Shown: piece by piece, positions 57,901 through 64,000 of the stretch
Layout: the number at the start of each line of letters is the position of its first letter
How positions within the stretch are numbered: the stretch's first letter is position 1
NCBI GenBank assembly: GCA_028554645.1
Contig: JAQOOI010000066.1
Coordinates: 186,001-250,000, forward strand
Direction of reading: 5' to 3'
Length of the DNA: 64,000 bases
Source of the DNA: Omphalotus guepiniiformis
Taxonomy: Eukaryota > Basidiomycota > Agaricomycetes > Agaricales > Omphalotaceae
Program-made: the position numbers and the translations under genes
Notes under the pieces: model-generated
Told to the model about the DNA's origin: nothing
What the model saw: the letters and a program-made list of their open reading frames with translations, nothing else
The model's database searches: none

Positions 57901-58924
57901 AAGGATTTAATGGATAGACTTTGCAATCTACTGGCGTAAAGTCTGGCTTCAGCTCAATTGCATGGTCCCAGGGTCTTCGTTCGGGTAAATTTTGGAAATC
58001 GGCTTCATCAAAAACATCCTTGTACTCATTGACGTACTTGTCTGCTTTTGACTCAGTCTTTTTGCCTTTTCCAAAGTCCATACTCCGAAGATATCCATCC
58101 CAATTCAGGTAAAACAACCGATCCCCTTCTTCTAGTTCCCGAACTTCAGCATCGGATTCAGGTTTTAGGTAATACGGTATGTAACCACACTTCTTAGGAC
58201 ATCGATCAAACTTTAAGGTTGAGTCATTCCAATCTATATTGGGGTTATGACGTCTTAACCAATCGAGTCCCAGGAATATGTCCGTTTTGCCTAAATTTGT
58301 AACAGCAAGTTCAATGTGTTCCGCATGATCTCCCATTACTAATCTGACTTCTATGAATCCTTCAATTGAACCATCCTCGTTTAAGGTACCATCAGCATTG
58401 TATACCGGCATCTTTACTGGTAATCTCTTAACAGTTAAGCCATGTCGTTCTACGAATTCTTTATTGACGCAAGAACCCGTTGCTCCACTGTCAAGTAATG
58501 CCGATGTTTCTATCTGCTTGCCACTTTCGATGTCATCGATTGTAACAGACAGCTTGAGATCTCTGCCTTTAGTACCTTTTACGAACCGCAAGTTTTTCTT
58601 GAGTGACTTTATGGCTGTGACGGCTTCGCTAATGTCCAATGACCGGATCTGGGCAACCGTTTCTTCCGATGCTTCCCTGGCCCGACAGGTTGGCATCCAT
58701 GCTCTCAGAATTCCCACCGCTCGTTCTGACTCATCCTCCCTTACTCTCTGTGCTATCCATTCTGGTGAATTCGGCGGATAACGTTCTCTCACAGGCTTTG
58801 AATCGGACTTTGTAGATACTGACGCAAATTTATTCTCAGGATGATTAAATACAAAGTGAAAATTGCTGTCCTTGTGATCTACACTAGACTGTTCCGATTC
58901 TAACTCAGAAGGACCTGTATTCAC
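54998..58924 (-). pseudogene. pol: pol of the Ty3 element, one in-frame stop
   Basis: One reading frame of 1309 codons is interrupted by TGA at 56272-56270. Before the stop, from the N-terminus: retropepsin with LLDSGATGS (about 143), reverse transcriptase with YLDDILVF, RNase H with EADSSDYANGAVLSQ and TDHQNLQYF, and the integrase HHCC zinc finger (HDTVLTGHPG ... CEKCQAT). After the stop: the integrase core with its three acidic residues (GTDLIGELP, HDRGPQY, TNGQTERMNQE), then a chromodomain (VEEIVDSGKYRGGRFGYKVQWKGY...WEP). No ATG opens the frame near the gag stop. It overlaps gag by four bases in the -1 frame, so expression needs frameshifting or re-initiation. As written, the integrase core is not joined to the RT. 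Confidence 0.9.
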
Positions 58925-59814
58925 TTCTGAGCTCTGACAAAACCCGTATCTGATTTCAACCAGTTCAAGAACCAGCTCGGTGGCTGTTCTTCTTTCTTCT
59001 CTTCCTCCTGCACGTTCAGCTGTCTAACTCTCTGAACCCGCTTCGCTGGACAATCTCGCGAGATATGCCCCTTCTGTCCACAATTGAAACACTGCCCATT
59101 CCTTCGGGCTGCGTCAATGTCCATGGGTTTACCTGTACCCCCAAAGGTTGTTCCTGTGGCGTCTCTCCGATCACCACTTCCTGCCGCATTTTGCGGACTT
59201 TCTCTTCTTGGCGTAAACGCCGGTCGGTTCTGATTCTGATTCTTGCGCCATTCCTGACGCCTTCTCCATAGTTGATCAATCTTGATCACTACGTCCTTCC
59301 ATTCGTCATACACTTTGGGCAACTCGTCCCTCGTGTAAATGGCATCAATTGTTTTCTCATTAATGCCCTTCTCGATGAGCCGCACCACGTACGGGTCATC
59401 CTTCTTGTAGTCCGCCTCCGTCAACAGTATCTCCAACTCCTGGAAATACTCCTCCGCCGTCCCTGCTCCCTGCTTCAACAACTCCACCTTCTCCTGCGCT
59501 GTTCTCTGCAGACCGGAATCTAGGAACGCCTTGTTCAAGGCTTGCTTGAAATGCGCCCAGTCCTTCTGCCACTTCTCGTTGTCTTGGTCAAAATGGGTAT
59601 TATAGTAATTATTGACCCATCCGTCTACAAGCTTCCCATTCATGAAAGAGATCACAACATCAATCCTTTCATCGTCGGTCGTGATACCGTTTTTCTTATC
59701 ACGGATATATGTGAAGAGTCTTCGACGCCAATTCTTGAATTCTGATTTGACGCTGGTGAAGTTATCGGGTTTGTTGAGGAGTGATTTTCCTCGCGAAGTT
59801 TCGATTTCAGACAT
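58921..59814 (-). CDS. gag: Gag of the Ty3 element
   Basis: 297 residues, unbroken. A capsid-like helical region (about 30-190, WRRRLFTYIRDKKNG, LEILLTEADYKKDDPYVVRL) is followed by a basic Gln/Asn/Arg stretch and one CCHC zinc knuckle (CFNCGQKGHISRDC, about 238). Gag forms the virus-like particle and binds the element RNA. Start ATG at 59814; its stop (TGA at 58923-58921) overlaps the pol frame. Confidence 0.92.
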   Translation of the reverse strand: MSEIETSRGKSLLNKPDNFTSVKSEFKNWRRRLFTYIRDKKNGITTDDERIDVVISFMNGKLVDGWVNNYYNTHFDQDNEKWQKDWAHFKQALNKAFLDSGLQRTAQEKVELLKQGAGTAEEYFQELEILLTEADYKKDDPYVVRLIEKGINEKTIDAIYTRDELPKVYDEWKDVVIKIDQLWRRRQEWRKNQNQNRPAFTPRRESPQNAAGSGDRRDATGTTFGGTGKPMDIDAARRNGQCFNCGQKGHISRDCPAKRVQRVRQLNVQEEEKKEEQPPSWFLNWLKSDTGFVRAQK

Positions 59815-60166
59815 TCTGATAGGAGTATGAGGTCGGGTAGAATAGGGAGATGATGCAAGAGATTTGTAGGAAGGTGTGACAGGTGATGGGATAGTGGTTT
59901 CTTCGAAGAGACTGCTAAAGTTCCCCCAAGATTCCGTAATGGTAGAGTTTACTTCGGTCCGTCAGTAACCTCACGAAGAGATTTCGGGACCTTTTCTGCC
60001 TCTAATAAACGAGTTCCTAAATCTGTGCTCACTTGCTGAGTAAACCTGGGCGTGCCTTTCTAGGAGTGCACCTCGTTCCCCAAGCGCAAAGTCCCTTCCC
60101 CGAAGGTCAGTTATCAGACGATGCTTTCTGCTGCCAGTACAGAGTCGGACTCAACGTTACTCTTTT

Positions 60167-60620
60167 TGTCAGCGACTCGAGTTGTCAAACTCAAATAACC
60201 AAACACAAGAATCTCAGTTTCACACGAATAAGAGAAAAGCAGAAAATAGAATTGAGAAGAGGAATGATACAAAGATGTTATGCTAAGTACAAGTCTAAAC
60301 TCGAGGAGTTATTGACAAGATCGAAGCTAAAGAAATATCTACCTAAGCGGACTTGTTATATACGTAAATAAAACCCTAAACCCTGGGCTATAACCCTTGA
60401 CTAATCCACCGTGTGTCTACCATGAGTTCGATCGCCTCAAGTGTTTCATTAATGATCGTGATCGCCTTGAGGTCTACATGCTTGATCTCGATCATTATGC
60501 TACCTACGTGTGTATTTAATATAACCCTAGATCTATAACTTAAGATGCTATCTACTGATAATAAAAGTGTCCATATGTACAAACAATGAGATAAGATGAA
60601 AAAAGAAAACATTCGTAACA
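60167..60620 (-). repeat. Nested solo LTR
   Basis: 454 bp, the same family as the flanking LTRs but visibly more diverged (gttgtcaaactc, aaaatagaattgag, gtgtccatatg, aaaacattcg). It has its own 5-bp target duplication CTTTT (60162-60166 and 60621-60625). It therefore arrived as a separate insertion into the element leader and later lost its internal part by LTR-LTR recombination. Confidence 0.85.
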
Positions 60621-60795
60621 CTTTTGTACTATAGGCGCAATTACTCTATTAGAGCACAGATTCCTAATTCGGACGGAAACCCGAATATCAAAGGGAGAAA
60701 AATGAAGTAAGCGTGTGAAGGTGAAGAGAAACTTACTTGCTACTGAAATAGCAACAAGAAGGCAAACTTGAATTGTGTTGGTCGGGTGAGTTGTG

Positions 60796-60809
60796 TTAGC
60801 TTCGATCTT
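60796..60809 (-). promoter_or_regulatory. Primer-binding site, self-priming type
   Basis: On the coding strand, one base after the 5' LTR, the sequence is AAGATCGAAGCTAA. It is perfectly complementary over 14 bases to TTAGCTTCGATCTT inside the LTR, which sits at the predicted RNA start. It does not begin with TGG, as a tRNA-primed site would. This is the arrangement of Tf1-type elements, which prime reverse transcription with their own RNA 5' end. Confidence 0.7.
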
Positions 60810-60810
60810 A

Positions 60811-61262
60811 TGTCAGCGACTCGAGTTATAAACTCAAATAACCAAACACAATGATCTTAGTTTCACACGAGTAAGAGAAAAGCAGAAAGTGGATTTGAGA
60901 AAAGAGACGATACAAGCAAATATGCTAAGTACAAGTCTAAACTCGAGGAGTTATTGACAAGATCGAAGCTAAAGAAATATCTACCTAAGCGGACTTGTTA
61001 TATACGTAAATAAAACCCTAAACCCTGGGCTATAACCCTTGACTAATCCACCGTGTGTCTACCATGAGTTCGATCGTCTCAAGTGTTTCATTAATGATCG
61101 TGATCGCCTTGAGGTCTACATGCTTGATCTCGATCATCATGCTACCTACGTGTGTATTTAATATAACCCTAGATCTATAACTTAAGATGCTATCTACTGA
61201 TAATAAAAGTGTCTATATGTACAAACAATGAGATAAGATGAAAAAAGAAAATGTTCGTAACA
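60811..61262 (-). repeat. 5' LTR of the Ty3 element
   Basis: 452 bp, transcriptional 5' LTR because the element reads on the minus strand. See the paired LTR at 54535-54986. Confidence 0.93.
60972..61004 (-). promoter_or_regulatory. LTR core promoter: TATA box and predicted RNA start
   Basis: On the coding strand TATATAAC (61004-60997) lies 32 bases before TTAGCTTCGATC (start about 60972). The spacing fits a TATA-driven start at the exact bases needed for self-priming. Confidence 0.55.
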
Positions 61263-61540
61263 GTTTCTTGTCAAGCAATTTTCACCGGACAATTAATCGA
61301 AGCAAATTTCCTCAATCAACTTTTGTTCCTGGCGATTAATTAAGGAGTAAATACCCCAAAACTATTCTAGATCCATTATTTCGACTCTATTTCGTGTTCC
61401 ACCCATTTTTAGTTTCCGCCGGGTTTTTATTCTTTATTGACCGGAGGAAGATGTTCCCCTAATAATTATATGATGCAATTGACGTTGTGATGTCAGAGTT
61501 CCCGTTACGAGATTGGGTGAGTCTGATTCAACAGTGGATG
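61263..61540 (+). repeat. Left inverted arm of the long-TIR element, inner part
   Basis: Continuation of the left arm after the Ty3 insertion (the first five bases are the duplicated GTTTC). Inverted match to 63004-63280, ending at acagtggatg, where the two arms stop being alike. Confidence 0.85.
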
Positions 61541-63003
61541 CCGAACTGCCGGAACTGAATACAAACAGCTTTGGCCTCACGAACTCAGAAGTGTGTTTTC
61601 CTAACTCGTTCATTTTAAAGTTTTTCTGGAATATCGGCCCTCAACACGAGCTATTTCCCATCATAGGTGAGTCATTATTACCTTATACGTTGTCATGTCT
61701 TTTATTCACATCTTTTTGCTTTTCACGCTCGTCACTTCATTATATATGGGCTCAACTTCGCTTTTTCTTTCTTCATATGATTCCTCTCCCTTCGACTCTC
61801 AAAATTTACAGAGCGAGCCGGAACTTCGTTCTTTCTCTTCTGACTTGCATTCTACTTCTTTTAATCGTTCTATTCTTCTTCTGTGTTGGCTACATTCTCT
61901 TCCTTCTTCGTTTGCTCCAATGGCGCCCAAACCACCAACAGACGACAAACACGGTAGCAAAAAGACGGCCCCAACCGTCGAAGTAACAAGCTTATGAAAA
62001 CGCGTCGCTAAATCCAAGAGAACCGGTCTCTCTTCCCCTTGTTCGGCACCACATGTTACAAAAGTTGTCAACAAAAATTCAGGCCCAACTCTCTGAAATT
62101 TATATCGCCAACTTCGAATCTCTGGACTACGAGAATGATTATCCCAGTGCCCTGGAGGCTCTAACATACGCATACCTCGACTGGGTAAGACATTTTCTTT
62201 ATTTTTCTTTGTTCCTTATATTAATATTTTTATTTCTACCTTCTAGTCTCATTTCTTCGACGACTGGGCTAACGAGACGGATCTGCCTTATTACGCCCGT
62301 TGCTTCTGGTGGTCTATTTCCCGCCTTGCTTGGTTACTTCGCGACAAGGAGTGTAAGGAGTACAAAGACTTTGAACCTCTCGTCATCCCAAAAGCGACTA
62401 CGAAACAACTTCGCCAGCTGAAACTTTCGGTAACTTCCTTATTATATTTCCTTTTTCTATACTAATTCTCTTTATAGCCTTTTCCCCTTTCTCGACAACT
62501 ACCGGATGTGGATTCGTACGACTTCAAGAACGAAGCATCTTTCCAATTCGATTCCTTGCCTGAGTTTTCCGCTCCTCTCGATACCGAAACGTCTTCAGTT
62601 GCGCCTCCTGTGAAGGTTCTTACTGAAAATCCGCTGGTCGAGGATGAATACTCGCCTTCTTCTACCGACTCTGACAAATCCGAGCAGCTAGACGAGCTTG
62701 CCTCCCCTCCAAAAAAGAAGGCAAAACGTGACCCTTCTCCTTCTACTTCAAAGATCGTCACGCGTTCTGCAACTAGGAAACCTGATGATGCGCCGATTTT
62801 CGGCACCTGCATTAAAAGCCAGGTGATTAATCATTTTAGGCATTTGCAGTGAGGGGTATAGAGGGTTGAAAGGTGCCCGCCTTGTCAATCAAAATGTGTT
62901 GTGATTTGAGTAATAAAGCATGTTCTATTATCTATGGTACAACATGTGTATCAAGGTTCTAGGCTAGTCAGTACAGTTGTGATGTAGAGAATTGTTCAAT
63001 AGC
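61541..63003. mobile_element. Internal part of the long-TIR element
   Basis: 1.46 kb between the two arms. It holds one intact three-exon gene at 62053-62852 and, before it, some protein-like sequence (61513-61670, with ELNTNSFGLTNSEVCFPNSF up to a GTGAGT) that may be a 5' exon or leader. No transposase signature is visible, so the element looks non-autonomous or of an unknown type. Confidence 0.6.
62053..62852 (+). CDS. Cargo gene of the long-TIR element, unknown function
   Basis: Three exons with phase-0 GT-AG introns (62053-62184, 62247-62429, 62479-62852) give an intact protein of about 230 residues. The first part is helical and acidic (IYIANFESLDYENDYPSALEAL, then HFFDDWANETDLPYYARCFWW and RLAWLLRDKECKEYKDFEP). 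The C-terminal half is Ser/Pro/Asp rich and contains a nuclear-localisation-like PPKKKAKRD. No known domain is evident. A possible N-terminal extension starts at 61921 (MAPKPPTDDKHGSKK) but ends in a stop at 61995-61997 in my reading, so it would need a further intron. Intactness inside a repeat suggests recent activity or selection. Confidence 0.6.
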
Positions 63004-64000
63004 CATCCACTGTTGAATCAGACTCACCCAATCTCGTAATGAGAACTCTGACATCACAACGTCAATTGCATCATATAATTATTAGGGGAACATCTTCCTC
63101 CAGTCAATAAAGATTAAAACCCGGCGGAAACTAAAAATGGATGGAACACAAAATAGAGTCGAAATAATGGATCTAGAATAGTTTTGGGGTATTTACTCCT
63201 TAATTAATCGTCAGGAACAAAAGTTGATTGAGGAAATTTGCTTCGATTAATTGTCCAGTGAAGATTGCTTGACAAGAAACCGGTTAGGAGGTGTAAAAAC
63301 TCGATCAGTAAAATTTCTCGGAATACTACTGAATTGAAGGAGTTCCTTTAACGAAACAATGTGATACTTTGAGGGGTATAATTTCTATCAGGTGATTAAT
63401 CCTATGGAACCTGGATGCCCGAGAAATGTCAAGGAAATCCGTAAAAATGAAATAAAGGGGCTGAATATGGTCTACAATAAAAATAATGGAATTAAAACGC
63501 ATTTTTGAGGTTTGCCTCATAAAATAGATCTATAACAAGTAATAATGGACATACTTGACACAGATACTTACAACCTACATACACGGATATAGGTATATAT
63601 ATAACAGGACAGTTTAGCTATAATTTCCGTTTTTATTAATTTTGGACTGGCAGTATGTATAAAAGGGCAGTAACCTGGAGAGAGAAAATCCAGGAGAGTA
63701 CCATAGAGTCACAGGGTCACTGGGGATCGTCTTTATAACGTGAATCATGCCTGTGAAGGGAAATCCTACCAAAAACATAAAGTTGCCCTGGCCTGTTTAT
63801 AGTCCGGTGTTTATTGCAATATTGTATAAAGATCATTGTTGGTTGAATTGAACTGGTTGTGTTATTGGAATTGGTTGTTTGATCTTGTGGTCAATTGGTT
63901 GTGATTGTGCAGTGAACACCTGTCTTGTTCAAAACCGTCTTGTGCTATTTTTTGCCTTAGTGCATTTTAAAAGCACAACTATAAAGTCCTTGTGATAAAG
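63004..64000 (-). repeat. Right inverted arm of the long-TIR element (runs off the window)
   Basis: Inverted copy of 53807-54534 plus 61268-61540. It contains the uninterrupted sequence of the Ty3 insertion site (gaaac once, at 63276-63280). The window ends inside the arm, so its outer terminus and target duplication are unseen. The short frame at 63326-63520 is also present in the left arm and is probably not a gene. Confidence 0.88.

Larger units (their letters stand above)
54535..61262 (-). mobile_element. Ty3/gypsy chromovirus-type LTR retrotransposon, near full length
   Basis: The element is 6.7 kb, transcribed on the minus strand. Its LTRs are 54535-54986 and 60811-61262, each starting TG and ending CA on the written strand. 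They differ at two positions by my reading, so insertion was recent. The target duplication GTTTC flanks it (54530-54534 and 61263-61267). From the 5' end it holds a primer-binding site, gag (59814-58921), pol with protease, reverse transcriptase, RNase H and integrase, a C-terminal chromodomain, and a polypurine tract next to the 3' LTR. A solo LTR is nested in the leader. A chromodomain and the order protease-RT-RH-integrase define a chromovirus; the self-priming signal fits the Tf1/sushi branch. Confidence 0.95.

Noticed and set aside
63326..63520. Small protein-like frame in the right inverted arm
   Set aside because: The same bases form part of the left arm without supporting codon pattern or domain; likely chance.
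53700..64000. CRISPR-like array
   Set aside because: The three similar blocks are 450-bp LTRs with target duplications, not short spaced repeats, and the organism is a fungus.

Overview
The window looks like a piece of a mushroom-forming basidiomycete (Agaricomycetes) chromosome. Most genes carry several 50-70 bp GT-AG introns. The families include fungal housekeeping genes (PEX13, Iml2, mitochondrial uS8, snurportin, DCP1, a GID5/ARMC8-like protein) and membrane and secreted families that I know mainly from Agaricomycetes. All gene models were built by reading splice sites by eye; there is no RNA or homology search behind them.

Layout. Positions 0.7-6 kb hold a low-complexity protein, an F-box protein and PEX13. 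Positions 6-9 kb hold a polytopic membrane protein and a But2-like membrane-anchored protein. Positions 9.1-17.8 kb are the most interesting part. Two UstYa/DUF3328-type oxidase genes are divergently transcribed, followed by a broken-looking stretch, then three paralogous small secreted precursor genes, then a GNAT acetyltransferase. The three precursors share a signal peptide, a P-x-x-C-x-x-D-[LM]-G-[ST]-A-[DN]-E-R block cut by a phase-1 intron of exactly 62 bp, a basic processing site, and a C-terminal C-x-W-W directly before the stop. This looks like an undescribed ribosomally made, UstYa-modified peptide (RiPP) locus with a Cys-x-Trp-Trp core. It is an inference, but the gene repetition and the neighbouring oxidases support it.

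Positions 18.8-23.5 kb carry Iml2 and an uncharacterised basic protein. Positions 24-29 kb carry a head-to-head pair of paralogous secreted proteins. A divergent transaldolase, a MATE exporter, a doubtful repeat-bearing gene, mitochondrial uS8, an MFS transporter, snurportin, DCP1, a GID5/ARMC8-like protein and a second MATE exporter follow, up to 51.6 kb.

From about 51.9 kb to the end the DNA is transposon-derived. Two decayed copies of a peptidase-like transposon module come first. Then comes an element with inverted arms of about 1 kb and a short intact cargo gene. Its left arm is split by a nearly full-length Ty3/gypsy chromovirus (54535-61262, target duplication GTTTC). That retroelement in turn carries a nested solo LTR (target duplication CTTTT). 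The intact right arm preserves the pre-insertion site. The retroelement has a Tf1-like self-priming signal and one in-frame stop inside pol.
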